From Henckelia pumila (Eukaryota; Streptophyta; Magnoliopsida; Lamiales; Gesneriaceae), in contig NC_133121.1 in the NCBI RefSeq assembly GCF_033568475.1, forward strand, positions 8,246,001-8,310,000: a stretch of DNA of 64,000 nucleotides, given 5' to 3'. Under the pieces are notes generated by a model, which was not told where the DNA came from, made no database searches, and saw only the letters and a list, made by a program, of their open reading frames with translations. The translations under genes were made by a program, and so were the position numbers. This document shows, piece after piece, positions 1-12,678 of this stretch. Each line of letters opens with the position of its first letter. Within the stretch, counting starts at the first letter, position 1.

Positions 1-2470
1 CTTGGGACATAGAATTTAGTACTATTTTTATTTAGCAATAATTAGTACTATCTTCTTAATTCTCCATCTTCATCATCATGGCAATCTCTTGTTCAGTCAA
101 ACACTTCACTCAGTGCATCAGCTCAATCTGGGAATTTTGTATATTTTTTCTGGTTCAAGAAAATTGATCCAAGAATTTTGAAAACATCATTTTCATTCAT
201 ACATATATATATACAAAAAGATCAGCTTTATTTATTTATGTAAACATGGACATTACCTGTTATAGTTGCAGACTGTAAAGAAAAGGGTGTGAAGTGAACC
301 CCTCACGCATCGTTTTCTTCTTCTTCTTCTTCTTTCTCCTGTAGAATATTAATCCAAAAAAAAAAAATTATATGGAATTCTTGAAGAAACAGTGGCCCTT
401 GATTAATTATTCTCTTTTTATCCCTTTCGTTCCTTCCTTTTTCTATCTCTTTGTCCTCTGTAAGAGTGCTTTTCTTCTCTGCGGTCGCCTTTTTGAAAGA
501 GAGAATGATAAAGAACTTCTTCTTTTAATAATATAATAATAAAGATAAAATTGGAATATCTCTCTCTATAATTTCTTTGTTGCGCTGCTCCCATGGCTGA
601 ATTCACTAAGCATGATTTCATTGTTATACCATAAACTAATTTTATTGGTATAAAATTGATTTAAATTGATGAGATTTAATTTTTTATAAGTAATTAAATA
701 TTTTATTTAAATCACTGTGTTCAAAAATTTGAAAGAAAACGACTTCGGGTTTGACATATATAGTGATTGCTAATATTTACTATATTTTGTTAAAAATTAT
801 AATTTGGATTTCTTTTATATATTTAATTAATTTCTTTTTTTCTTCAAATATGTAATTTTTAAACATATATATTCAGAGAATATAGAAAAAAAGACAGAAT
901 ATATATCTTTTCAGTTTTCTATTTAATAGCCTTTCCCCGTCGAGTTCACCGAATTTAAGTTAATAGCAGTGCTACATGCTTTAAAAAAAATTAACGAGAT
1001 TTTATCTTCAAAATAATATCTTAAGGTAGCATGTAATTTTAATTTCTGTTATGTATATATAAAGTTGTATCGAATATGATACACTTTTTTTGCTAAGGCC
1101 TGATCAAACTTATTAGGTTAATGCATACTCTTCCATTAATCACCGAATTTTCCAAGAAAATCATTCAGAAAAATTAAACTTGTTGGAAATTTTTATTCCA
1201 ATAAAATTCACTTATTAAAAAGTATTTATAAAGCATCGGTTAAACTTTCTGATCTTGACTTTTTCAGTAATTACTAGTATGTTTTGAAAAAAGATATCGC
1301 TCAAATATTCAATTTTTATTTGCTCAATCATTTTGAGTTTGAAAAGAAACGCCACACGGCTGGAAATGCCTAAATCTAAATGTCTCTATAATTTAAGTTT
1401 ATCTATTACCATTTCAATTTTCATGATGAAATTTTCAATTCTTGTCAATGGAAGATATTGTAGAATAAAATTTTGGTGTTTTGTAGTTAATTTTTAAAAA
1501 GTTTTCTTTTAAAAATCTCTTTCATCAAATGTTTGATCACTTCGAGTACACATCTTCTCGGGGCAAATAATATTAATTTGAGTCGGTCTCATGTAAAGAT
1601 CAATATTTGTGATACAGTTCGATTCGACTCATATCGACATTGACAAATAATACTTTTGTCGTATATAAAAATAATATTTTTTCATATAACAAGTTAAATA
1701 AAAAATATATATCACAAAATTGACATACGGTGATATCGTTTCATTGAAAGTTTTTGTAGTAATGATTTAGCCCAGGTGAAAACACAAAAGAACACATAAC
1801 AACATGCATGAAATTAATGATATTATATTTTAAAATTTTGCATTGAGAAAACAAAAAAATACTTTTTTTTTTTTTTTGAAAAAAATGGAGGTGGCAAAGC
1901 CCTTGACAACTGTGTAACTTTTGAAAACACATGGTTCGGTAATTTGGTTTTATACGTTTGATCTTACAAATGAGATTTTATGTTTTTTCAATATTTCACA
2001 AAATTGATAAATGCAATTTGCCCCATCTTTCAGTTATCTCTTAACTCAAGCCAAATGTTACTCCGAAGTGTCTAACTATCGGAATCATAGCAGTAAAATG
2101 TTTTATGCAAAGAATTATAATTGGTTCTTGTCGGGGATAATAAAATTATTGTAGAGACCAAAATAAATTGGCATTTATTGTGAAGGCATGTTTCAAAAGT
2201 AGGAAGAAAAAGGGAAGTATCAAAAATTAAATATGCACGATATAATAATTACACCCCATTTCATTTTGTAGTCACATGGAGACATTTTGTCTTATTTCAC
2301 GAAATTAAATTCGGAATTTTTTTCTAGGATTAAAAAATTCCGTTTTGATAAGTTGTCATAAAATATCCCAACTGCCTCTATATACATGATATTGAGCAAT
2401 ATATCCAACAAAAGTTTGTAGATAAGAAAATTAATATACTGTATTAATTCATTCTCTATGTTCCAGTATA
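1..2470. other. AT-rich intergenic sequence, no gene recognised
   Basis: I see no supportable gene. The sequence is strongly AT-rich with homopolymer runs. A pyrimidine-rich stretch near 310-480 resembles a plant 5' leader or promoter, but no coding exon can be attached to it. All open frames are short and unlike known proteins. Confidence 0.5.
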
Positions 2471-2479
2471 TATAGGTTG

Positions 2480-3012
2480 GGAAAAAATTTAATTTTAGTC
2501 ACGTAATTAGTTGGTATGTTTTTTTGTTTTAGTCTTATAACTTTTCAAATTTTGATTTTAAGTTTTTTTTTCATCAAAAATGGTTTTAAGTTTTTTTCAT
2601 CGAAAATCAATAAATCAATCGAATATTATTTATTTGTCACCGATACTCTCCTATATAGCTCATTTGGTAAGAATTAACCACATGTTACATAAATTAAAAT
2701 TCATTACGCAAAAATAAAATGAAAAATAAAGAAAAAACAAAACCAAATACACAAATCGGGAAAAAAAACTCGTTGTTTTGGTTAATTTTGATAAGATATA
2801 TTTTAATATGTGTAACATAAGTTTAATTCTAATCACATGAATATTATACGTCAAATAAGTAATATTCGATTGATTTAGTGACTTGCGATAAAAAAATGAC
2901 CAAAACCCAAAAAAAAAATACAAATTACTGAATTAAGACCGAACTTTTAAAAATCATAGGACTGAAACCAAAAACAGATCAACGTACATGACTAAAATTA
3001 TAATTTTATCAT
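2480..3012. mobile_element. Foldback MITE-like repeat, 'TTTTAGTC' family, copy 1
   Basis: The ends read AATTTTAGTCACGTAA on the left and, reverse-complemented, AATTTTAGTCATGTACG on the right, so they form an imperfect inverted repeat. The interior (about 2600-2990) is clearly similar to 45760-46190, including the shared blocks ATCGAATATT and CATATGTTA/CACATGTTA. Two similar interiors with inverted ends in one window support a dispersed non-autonomous DNA element. No coding capacity is seen. The superfamily is unresolved because I could not fix a target duplication. Confidence 0.55.
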
Positions 3013-6000
3013 CTATGTTGTATTTTTTTTTTGGTAACCTCAAATATATATACAATCCATGTTCTATATTTATTGGCAATTGTTTTTACTAATATATCCC
3101 TGTAAAGTAATATATGTTGAATTTGAACTAATCATGGATGTGGAAAATTATTTTTAATTAAACTTTATTTTATTCAGTGATTTTCTTAATGTTTATGGCA
3201 AAACTATGAATTTTACATATGCATTATTAATTTTCCATTGGAATTAATGCATTGTAGGTTGTAGCAAAACGACCGTTTGGTTTTTTTGTTTACAATATTT
3301 AACCTTAGAGAACTATTATTATATATTAAAAAAAACGTGTAAGAAATATCAAGAAATTAAATTCAATTTTATATGTGAGAAAATATTCATTGAAAATTTT
3401 TCGCTTTTAATTTATTTGTGACAAAAGAGAATTCTTGAAAAGTAAAGTGAAAATGGTAAGTATATGAGAGCTACATATGCTGAGCCGTGCTTGCTTGTAC
3501 GAGGATCCATCAACACCAATCTCCATTTATTCAACCTGTCTCTCCTTTCTTACTTTGACTATATTGAAGTAACATAAGCATATCGCTATAGACACTAGAG
3601 TCTGGAGAGGGTACATCTGTCATTTCATCCCATGATTTTTTTTGAAAAAAAAAATTGAAAACAAATTAAATTTTTTTCCTTGTGTAATTTTGAATTCGAA
3701 ATTTACATAGCTACAGAAAGCATCCAAAACAGAAAAACTGAATTAAAAATAATTCAATCCAAACATATTTTTTTTAAAAAAAAATCAAACATATCCTATT
3801 TAAATATAACTAAGTCTCCGCAGTCTCAAAAATTATATCTATGAGATGAATCAATTATATTCATATTTGCAATAAAATATCATATTTTTAACATATAAAA
3901 TAATACTTTTATCAAATTAACACATTCAATAATCTCATACAAGTTGTCATAATTTTTTTAAAGTATCAATCTTGCCTATTTTCTATTAGATATATATTAA
4001 TAGTATCCTTCAAAGTCCAAATTGGCGAATTAACTACAATATGAATTTCCACTCGCACAAGCATATGATATCACTGCTTCTGGGGAAAAAATATATCTTT
4101 GAATATATATATTTTAATTTTTGTGTGTATCGATCATTTCGGATTATTAAATATATACTATGTTATTTTATTTTTTTTGTTATAAAGAAGTCACGGTCAT
4201 TCTCTTAAAAAAATAGTCCAAACAATTAGCTTTGTGTGTGTGAGCGTTCGACTAAGATAGTGTCTGCAAACTTTAAAAATAAATTATTATAGTTTCTTTC
4301 TTAAATTTTTTTTAAAGAAATAATTTGTAAGCACTTAGTTTTAGATTTGCTGACACTCCCTAATTATGCATACGTTTTGCCTTGCTAAATGATTTAATAT
4401 CTCCAAAAAAAATACATATTATTTGATATCCCAGCGCCGGCCGAGTATTTAAATCAAAAGTACATAGCTAATTGATAAGATGTCATGACTCATGAGTATT
4501 TAAAGTGCCATTTGTACTTAATTGTATGCCTATAATTTAACTAAATATATAATCTCATCGTTTGATTTATAATTTTAGCTTCCTAATATTTTATCCGAGG
4601 AATTGAAATCGAGCATTCAGAAGCAAAATCAGTTGAGCATATGATATTGATTGCTTGGTATGCTCGTTTATACTTGATATTCAATAAATTACGGGAATGT
4701 TTGGAAAAAAAAAATATTTTTTTCAAAAAGTAATTAAATTTATATATTATATATGAAAAAATGGGGAAAAAATTAGAAGTTGGTAATATTTGAAAATAAA
4801 AATGAAAACTTGATATTCTTTTAAAGTACGGTACACAAATGATTATCACACTACTTGTTAATAAAACAACAAACACTTATTGGAGAACACATTTATTGCT
4901 ATATTTATTTGAACGAATGTAAAAGGGTAGTTTTGGATTGTTGATGTGCGAGAAAAGTTAAATTCCTTCTCAAACAAGTGGAAGTGAAAAATTCTCAAAA
5001 TATGAGTGTGCTTCTTGTTTTTTACGGGTTAAATCAAATATAAAATCGATCTCACAAAATTGATCAATAATATCATCTCACATAAATTTTTGTGATAATT
5101 ATAAGAAAGTTCGATAAACTCACCGGGTAGAGGATATATATATCTATCCAAATCCCGAAAATACAACCACCATAAGGAAAAAATTATTTATATCTAAGTA
5201 TTTTTTTTCAATTATACAAGATGAGTGTGCTTCTTGTTTTTTTTGTTTTTTATGATTATAACCAGCAAGATTGAGAAGCCAATGTGAAATATATATGCAA
5301 ATAATTTTTTTTTTTTTAAAAAAAAGATAAGAATGGAGTAATGTTGGACCTGAGAAAGCATCAAATACAAGATGGGCTCTGAGCAACTTTAGGTGATATG
5401 GGCCCATGAAGAAGATAAGGACACGGAATCATTGATAGGAGACCAGTGGGGATATATATGTGAATGATCCGTAAAGTGGTCCTCCACCGCAAAACAGGCC
5501 GCAGCCACTTGGGCACGGTGGTCCACGCCCACTGGGCTTTTATGTCCCGACACGTGTCAGGGAAAATATACAGTGACAGACTGTTTTTGTTGTTGTGGCC
5601 AACTGGTCAAGTGCACCCTAAATTTTTAACATTCTTCAAAATTTTATAACAATATGATAATTGTTTGGAGAAGTACTTCTTAAAAGCTTTCTCAAACACT
5701 ACCTTAGTTTACATATATTGATTTGATCATCCATTTCAGTTTCAGATCGAACACCAAAACTTATAGTTTGAACAAATCAAGCGGCCAGAAAATTCAATTT
5801 AGAAATGTTAAATTGATTTTTTTTTTTTTACATCGGATGAGGGAGTGTTGTATCAATTATTTAGAAAAATAACTCTTATTATAAATTTGAAAATTAACAT
5901 ACTAGAGAATTTACAAAGGGAGGCTATTTTTAGAGAGGAAGGCGTGACATGATGCGAGTCGACATGTGAATAGTTCGACTGTTTAAGCTTGTAGGCGTTA

Positions 6001-6376
6001 AAAAACTTGATCAAGGTTGAGGGCCTGCCTGATCCAATGGATTAAACATGTGTTTCTAAGAACCAAAAGCTTGCCTCTACAAGCCCAAATGTTTAAAAGA
6101 ATGGGCCGACCCAAATTCAGTATTATCCATTATCGGGCCCAAATATAACTCCTCTTCTTTCTCTCCTTTGCTCTATTTGAACTTTTTATTTTTCCAGTTC
6201 AACCACTCAAGGTGTCTGATTTTTATCCCATATAACATTTTGCACTATTTTTCTCCATACATAAAATTACATTTGACTCTGTAAAACTTTCGCTGTAAAA
6301 TAACTATGTTCTCCTGTAGCGATTGCAGCTTGAAAGCAAATAAACTATTACAAACACCGTTACTTGTTTTTGTAAC
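3013..6376. other. Intergenic sequence, no gene recognised
   Basis: This is AT-rich sequence without a credible reading frame. 5640-5705 contains a half-copy-like piece related to the hairpin elements at 6377 and 63731 (AGTACTTCTTAAAAGCTTTC, then CAAACACTA). 5480-5570 is less AT-rich and carries a G-box-type CACGTGTCA, but no gene follows it. Confidence 0.45.
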
Positions 6377-6499
6377 GTAGTGTTTGAGAGAGCTTCTAGG
6401 AAGCAATTCTCAGCTTTTCTTAACAAATTTTGAAATTTTGTGAAATTTTGTTAAGGAGAAGCTGAGAAGTGCTTCATAGAAGCTCTCCCAAACACTGCC
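6377..6499. mobile_element. Short hairpin MITE (GTGTTTGAGAG family), copy 1
   Basis: The whole element is a near-perfect hairpin. The left arm begins AGTGTTTGAGAGAGCTTC, and the reverse complement of the right end reads AGTGTTTGGGAGAGCTTC. The arms meet in AAATTTTGTGAAATTTTG. At about 120 bp it has no coding capacity. A related hairpin lies at 63731-63844. The size and the GTGTTTG-type ends suit a small hAT- or PIF-derived MITE. The target duplication is not clear. Confidence 0.65.
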
Positions 6500-7151
6500 T
6501 AAATCTAAGAAGCACTTCCCACTTTTATGCTTTGTCGCGAAATTGTTGGGCAATATTTGTGAGACATTGTGAACGAATGGTTTATCTATGAACTTGAAGT
6601 AGACATTTAGTTAAGTATGTTAAGTTGCTATTGATGATGAGGGGGAAAAAAAGCATCATAATTTGTCGGTTCTATTTGATCCTATGGCAAAAGGACAAGC
6701 TTGATGTTGACTATTGGCATTTTCATTACAACTTTATACTGAATAATACGTTGATTAGGACATGAATTATGAATATTTCTGTTTCTTGAATTGTTATGCT
6801 GATATCTGCACATATAATTTATTGGCACTGACTATTTCATATTTTCATGCCGTCTGAACTTGTTTTTTTTTTTTTTTTAATAAAAAATTAAACCAATATT
6901 GAATACTTCCAATTAAAAGGTGATAGCGGTTGTGTCAAGTTAAGTGCCCCTTTTTGATTACTTAAATACATGTGTATTATTAAATTGACTGATCAATCAT
7001 CAGGTGTAGATACAGGAAGGATATTTGCAAGCAAAGAAGGGAACAAAGGCTCCATATTTTACTCTACACAAAAAAGTCAAATACATGCATTGAGCCTCTT
7101 CAGTTACATATGAACCTCAATAAGATCATGCCAACAACCATTAAACAGAAA

Positions 7152-8978
7152 ATGGCAGCCTCTACTGATTCCTTACTGCTAATCTTCTCTCTTTCTCTCG
7201 TTTTTTCGGTCTGTCGAGTTGCCGCTCAATCGCCTAACAACACAGCAGGCACGGACTTCGCATGCTCGGCGGGCTCAACGGAATTTTGCGAGACATATCT
7301 AACTTACCGAGTAAGAGCTCCTTACTCGGATCTTGGAAGCATATCTGATCTGTTCGGTATCAGCCGAATGGAAATAGCGACAGCCACTAATCTTACATCC
7401 GAGGATGCTAAACTTTTTCCTGAACAGCTCTTGATGATACCAATCAAGTGTTCTTGCAACGGCACGCATTATTTTTCCAATGTCACCTATCGAATAAAGA
7501 GAGATGATAGCTTCTACTCCGTTTCAATCAAGCATTTCGAGAACCTTACGAACTATGTCATGGTCCAGGATATGAACCCTTTGTTGCATCCAACTAACTT
7601 GACCATTGGTGTGGAAGCTGTGTTTCCTCTGCTCTGCAAGTGCCCCGAAAAATTTTACTCAGACAAAGGGATCCAATACCTTGTTACATACGTATGGCAG
7701 CCCAGTGATCAAATAGTGCCTGTGAGTGCCATGTTTCAGGCTTCACCGTCGGATATCGCGACAGAGAACAATAACAGGAACTTCACCGCTGCAATATGCC
7801 TTCCGGTGTTGATACCGGTGAAATCCGCAATCCTTGTGCAGCAATATCCTTCTCCAACAACACATGGTAAGTCCCAACATCACCGGATACTCGTTGCAAT
7901 TTCATGTTCGGTGATGGCTCTTTTGCTAGTTCTGTTTGGCCTATCTGCGTATGTCCACTTCTATAAGAACCGAGCTTGGTTAGATACTTGTGATCTTATT
8001 AGAACCAACAAAGCATCTAAACAAGACTCCTTCGAGCCAAAATCCGTTCAGGATAAAATACTTCCTGGAGTGTCTGGATATCTTGGCAAGCCAGTTATGT
8101 ATGATGTGCAAGAGATTATGAAGGCCACTGTGAACTTCAGTGAACGGTGTAGAATCAGTGGATCGGTGTACAAGGGCACGATAGACGATCAAGTTTTCGC
8201 GATTAAAAAAACAAGAGATGCCTCAGAGGAACTTCAAATCTTGCAGAGAGTAAACCACGCCAATTTAGTGAGGTTAATGGGAGTCTCCTCAGACAACGTT
8301 GGGAACTTTTTCATGGTCTGTGAATATGCTGAGAATGGATCACTTGACAAATGGCTGTTTCCGAATGAGTCGTCTTCTTTAAGAAGCTCCGTCGGATCCC
8401 TCACTTGGAACCAACGATTGTTTATAGCTCTAGACATCGCATATGGCATTCAATACATGCACGAACATGCTCAACCAAGTACAGTCCACAAGGATATCAG
8501 AGCAAGCAACATTCTTCTCGACTCCAACTTGAAAGGCAAGATTTCAAATTTCTCTACGGCGAGGACTGCTACCTCATCTATCATGCTAAAGATCGACATA
8601 TTCTCTTTCGGGGTGGTCGTGCTGGAGCTTCTTTCCGGGAGGAAAGCCACGGAGAGGAAGGATAACGGGGAAGCGGTGATGTTGTGGAAAGAAATCAAGG
8701 GTATATTGGAAGTGGAGGAACAGAGGAAGCAGAGTCTGAGTGAATGGATGGATCCCAAGTTGAGGGGCTCTTATCCTATTGATGATGCTATGAGTTTAGC
8801 AACTTTGGCAAGAGCTTGCACGTCTGAGAATTCTTCAGACAGACCGAAAATGGCGGAAATCGTCTTCAGCCTCTGTGTTCTAACTCAATCATCTCCTCAA
8901 ATGTATGACAAATGTGTGATTTCAAGATTTGATGCAGACGAAGTACTCCCAGCTGTTAATCAGGTCATAGCTCGTTGA
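7152..8978 (+). CDS. NFP: NFP/NFR5-type LysM receptor-like pseudokinase
   Basis: Plasma-membrane receptor of the legume NFR5/NFP and tomato LYK10 type, which senses lipo-chitooligosaccharides together with an active LysM kinase partner in root symbiosis. The frame opens at 7110, but the Met at 7152 (residue 15 of the longer frame) sits directly before a hydrophobic signal peptide and is preferred. Numbered from 7110: signal peptide to about 40; three LysM domains at about 64-111, 125-173 and 190-237, separated by CSC (114-116) and CKC (176-178); transmembrane helix about 260-282; kinase-like domain about 335-600. The kinase is degenerate: the glycine loop is poor, the HRD box reads HKD (460-462), DFG reads NFS (480-482), and the activation segment is almost absent. 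These losses are typical of the family. AIKK (K366) is kept. The C-terminus (GEAVMLWKEI, MDPKL, YPIDDAMSLA) matches NFR5 closely. It is intronless, as expected. Confidence 0.93.
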   Translation: MAASTDSLLLIFSLSLVFSVCRVAAQSPNNTAGTDFACSAGSTEFCETYLTYRVRAPYSDLGSISDLFGISRMEIATATNLTSEDAKLFPEQLLMIPIKCSCNGTHYFSNVTYRIKRDDSFYSVSIKHFENLTNYVMVQDMNPLLHPTNLTIGVEAVFPLLCKCPEKFYSDKGIQYLVTYVWQPSDQIVPVSAMFQASPSDIATENNNRNFTAAICLPVLIPVKSAILVQQYPSPTTHGKSQHHRILVAISCSVMALLLVLFGLSAYVHFYKNRAWLDTCDLIRTNKASKQDSFEPKSVQDKILPGVSGYLGKPVMYDVQEIMKATVNFSERCRISGSVYKGTIDDQVFAIKKTRDASEELQILQRVNHANLVRLMGVSSDNVGNFFMVCEYAENGSLDKWLFPNESSSLRSSVGSLTWNQRLFIALDIAYGIQYMHEHAQPSTVHKDIRASNILLDSNLKGKISNFSTARTATSSIMLKIDIFSFGVVVLELLSGRKATERKDNGEAVMLWKEIKGILEVEEQRKQSLSEWMDPKLRGSYPIDDAMSLATLARACTSENSSDRPKMAEIVFSLCVLTQSSPQMYDKCVISRFDADEVLPAVNQVIAR

Positions 8979-9972
8979 TTTAATAGGTACATGGGATGGG
9001 ATTATAAATTTGAATGTGGAATTCACTTATTATTTGTAAATGTTTCGAAATTAGTTTTTGACATATAAAGAATGGGTAATGTCAGGGGGACCAATGGATC
9101 AGGCAGGAACAGTCTCTTGACGAGAGGATTTTGATTTGAGAGTGAATTTGAAGAGAAATTTGAAATGACTCCACGTGGATGACATTTGAAATCCAATGGA
9201 AGGATTCAGAAAATAGTTACAAGGTAGTTAAAATTCGTTGTCGAGTGGATTTTGTCTAACAAATAAATTTATTAGTAATCTCTAACTTCAAATTCATCCG
9301 TCCAAATACAACTTAAATTTTTTTGTGTATATTGGGTTAACCTTGTTAAAATCTTAACTTGTTTAGATATATCATTCGGCTTGATAAAAATGTATTATAT
9401 AAGAATGATAAATGAATAAATGTGGATTATTCATTTGTAAAACTCGAGTCAATTGGTAGATATAAAACGAAGATGGGTAATTAACTAATATTTTTATACT
9501 TGCACCAAATGGTGCTTCATACAAATCCCGTAATATTTGAGATCTACTTATCGATGGTGGGCATGTAACTGAAACAAATGGTTAACACAACGTTGAAGAA
9601 CGACAACATATATGTCTCGATTTGTTGAGATTTATGTTATTAACATTGTATTTCAAAGATGATCATTATCGACGCAACGAATAATTTTCTTCGGAGTGAG
9701 CTGGATTTTTATTTTTTTTTGTTGGGGATAGATTGTTGCATACACAAGCAATTCACATCAAACAATTTGATGCTACTATTCTATGTTCAGATGGGCCTCT
9801 CACCAATACAAATATTATAGAAAAAGCAAGACCATAGAAATTTCCAAACCATGGACACATCACAAACAAGAAAATTTACTGATCAAATCTGGCTCTGCTT
9901 CTCTAGTTCTCGAGTGCTTTTTATCAACTACCAGTGGCATGAGATGGTACCAATGCTCATACGTTAACATAG
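8979..9972. other. Intergenic, 3' flank of the LysM receptor gene
   Basis: The beginning probably holds the receptor's 3' UTR. A polyadenylation-like ATATAAAGAATG lies near 9063. No other gene is seen, and the short open frame near 9783 is not protein-like. Confidence 0.5.
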
Positions 9973-10068
9973 ATTCGACTTATATTACAGATCCTAGATA
10001 ATAAGTAAATAACACCACCAATTCGACTTATATTACAGATCCTAGATAATAACCAAATAACACCACCA
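9973..10068. repeat. Two-copy 48-bp direct tandem repeat
   Basis: 9973-10020 and 10021-10068 are two head-to-tail copies of a unit starting ATTCGACTTATATTACAG and ending AACACCACCA. They differ at two adjacent bases. The repeat lies just downstream of the B3 gene's stop codon and may fall in its 3' UTR. Confidence 0.9.
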
Positions 10069-10126
10069 AAGAGTTTATCAAAGTTGAAGAGTTCGAACCT
10101 CTGCCAAGATCGAAACGGCTACAAAA

Positions 10127-11424
10127 TCAAAAGAAAACGCATTCCTCCTTACATGGCGAGGCGTCTAAGTCATTGGACGTACAAAGTTTCGAAGGTCTTC
10201 CCCTTTGTCCACGGAACTTGAAAAGTTTTCCACCATTTGCGCCGTCATTCAAAACCTTGGCTTTCACTAAGCTGCCACCAGACTCTTCACATTTGAGCAG
10301 AACCGTGCTTCCAATGGCAACCTTGTTGCCCACCAGGAAATCATTCCACCCGCCCGTCAATGCAAATCTATATTGCCCCTTCTGCCGGGGAAAAGACGCC
10401 ATCTGAACCGGCCACAGCCTCGACTTTGAGTCCTGCAAATGTATGGTTCTATCTCCAGCAATTCCAGTCGACAGCACAAAAGCTTTGGGGATGTCCTGTT
10501 GTGGTCAGTCAAGACAGCAAAAAAGTAACGTTTGAGTGCCGATAAAAATGAAAATTGAAACTTGGGAGGGATATGACAGAATATTCACCAGTCTGGTCGA
10601 GTGTCGATGATCCAGTTTCTTGGAAAAACGTTCCATCTTGCCAGCAGCATCAAATTCATCTTCAGAATCAATAAAATCTTCATCCTCGCTTTTTATCTTT
10701 ACATCCACATCTTTTGCCACTGGAGCACGATTCACTGCAAATCAACAGCAAAACCCACATGAATTAGGCTAATCGGTTCTTTTTAACATAAAAAGTGACT
10801 TCTTTTCGTTCTTACAATTGGGGGCTTATAATCCCTATACGCCACCAATTGAATTGTGTGAAACAGAAACAACAACAGATAAGCCCTAACGAAAACAATA
10901 GGGAAGCAAACCACATGCATATTATATCGATGCGCAAACTTAACCGAACTCACCGACTTCATCAGGATCGGAATCTTCCACCGGTTTCTTAATTGCAGTA
11001 ATTTTCTTCACATAGGCATTGATTCCATATACCAAAACATCAAATACGGCCCTTTCGCTATACCAGAACACCAAAAATTCTCCAATCGCAAGCCCTACAT
11101 CTTCACAAAACTTCGACCAGCCTCCGGCAAAGTAATAATTTTGATCCTCCCGTTTCTCCAATTTCACATCCCACATTGTCCCGGAACTAGTCCTGAGTTG
11201 GGCGAAGGATTTGGGTAAAGTTTCTCCCCATTCTTTCACGAAAGCAGGCGGCAACCGCTGCAGCGTAAAATCCGTGAAATTTGCAGTAAAATTCGAATCA
11301 TCCGTGTAAAATTACAAGCAAAATTACTCAATCGAAGGATCTAAACACTTACGAGTTGGCGATTGAAGTCTTCATTTATCAAAACCTTGAAAAACGAGGG
11401 CATTGATTTCTGTTTCATCTCCAT
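10127..11424 (-). CDS. Two-domain B3 DNA-binding protein (REM/VRN1-like)
   Basis: Nuclear plant-specific DNA-binding protein with two B3 domains. On the minus strand the exons are 11424-11353, 11257-10954, 10734-10589 and 10495-10127. All introns are GT-AG, phases agree, and the protein is 296 aa. B3-1 (about residues 9-106) opens SFFKVLINEDF and contains LPPAFVKEW, GTMWDVKL, FAGGWSKFCED and GEFLVFWY, all classic REM signatures. An acidic linker (SEDEDFIDSEDEFD) follows. B3-2 (about 175-262) contains IPKAF, FALTGGWNDFLV and IGSTVLLK, then a basic Arg/Lys/Gly tail (KFRGQRGRPSKL). B3-2 seems to lack its usual first beta strand, so the exon 3-4 junction is the least certain. REM proteins often act in flowering or reproductive meristems. 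The target and role of this one cannot be read from the sequence. Confidence 0.85.
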
Positions 11425-11879
11425 TGTTCGTACCTCTGTATTGTAAATTGTGTCTTCGAATAGAATGCTACTATTCTCAGATATCATTGTCGTGTATATC
11501 TATATACTAGTTGAGAGACGGGGCTCAACAGTAACTATTTTTTGTGATATTTTTTTTTAATAAATATTTCAGATGTATTTTATTCAATTTTGTTTTATTT
11601 TAATTTTTTTTAATTTCATTTGTTTATTTTCTTTTTTAAAAACAATGTTTGAATTTGTTTCACTGTGTTAAAACTATAAATCATTCAATTTCATATAATT
11701 ATTTTTTTATTAAGAAAAAAATTCATCTTTTATATTTTGTGTACATCCATCGCGTGTGTTACAATTACTAATATATGTATTGGGATGGAGAATCCAAATT
11801 GCAATCCAAATCCGTGACCATATAATGGAATGGGATTTGTACAATAATCCTTTGATAAAGCAATATTGATATCGATTTT
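11425..11879. other. Upstream region of the B3 gene
   Basis: AT-rich sequence that should include the 5' UTR and promoter of the minus-strand B3 gene starting at 11424. I see no further coding sequence or clear regulatory box. Confidence 0.4.
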
Positions 11880-12215
11880 TATTTTTATTTGGAAAAACTG
11901 CAATTTTGATCATGTATATTTGTCACTTTGCAATTTCAGTTTTCTATGTTTTCATATTTCAGTTTTAGTCCTGTATGTTCTGATTTTTTTTGCAATTTTA
12001 GTCTTTTTTCGAAAATGCTTACGTGGCACTATACACGTCAGCTTCACATCAGTACTACATTGATGTCACATCAGCGCCACATCAAAAAAGGGACTAAAAT
12101 TGCCAAAAAAAAAAAACAAAGATAACGGACTAAAACTAAAATCTGAAAAAAAATATAGAGGACTGAAATCGCAAAGTGCTAAATATACAGGACAAAAAAA
12201 CAATTTTTCCTTTTA
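11880..12215. mobile_element. Foldback MITE-like repeat, 'GGAAAAA-TGCAATTTT' family, copy 1
   Basis: This is a long imperfect inverted repeat. The left arm starts GGAAAAACTGCAATTTTG, and the right end reverse-complements to GGAAAAATTGTTTTTTTG. Both arms continue with a TTTGCAATTTCAG / TTTGCGATTTCAG block. The centre carries reiterated CACATCAG/CACGTCAG pieces. 46240-46600 has the same layout, including ACGTGACATTGATGT and CTACATCAGTA. It is non-coding and non-autonomous. Confidence 0.6.
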
Positions 12216-12477
12216 ATTTTTTTTGAAAAGAATATCAAGTTGATTGTTTAAAATTATTGAAAAGGTTATTCTATAATTCTTCAAAGGATCAATATTTATT
12301 AACTTATTTTTCTGAATAGGGAATATTTCTTTGTGTCGCATGTTTGATTAATGATTATATTACCTGACATAATTAATAGTTAATACTAATACCTCGACGC
12401 ACGCAAAAGCGTGACTTTTATTGTCTATTTTTTTAAATTAAAAATAAAAAAATAATGATAATAATAAAAAATAGCAA

Positions 12478-12636
12478 AATAAAACAATGGAATTTTTGTA
12501 AATAAATATTCATAAAAAACAAATATATATATAATAAAAATGACATTTTTGTAATTACATAACAATCCAAGGATAAAATCATGAAAAATACCATACGTCC
12601 ATACCAAAAGATCAATAAAATGTTCTTACTTTATAC

Positions 12637-12678
<42 letters not shown>

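Noticed and set aside
7110-7151. Upstream start of the LysM receptor
   Set aside because: The first 14 residues are polar and would bury the signal peptide. The Met at 7152 fits the family better.
10080-10110. GGTTCGAAC on the minus strand as a tRNA B box
   Set aside because: No A box at the right distance and no cloverleaf can be drawn.
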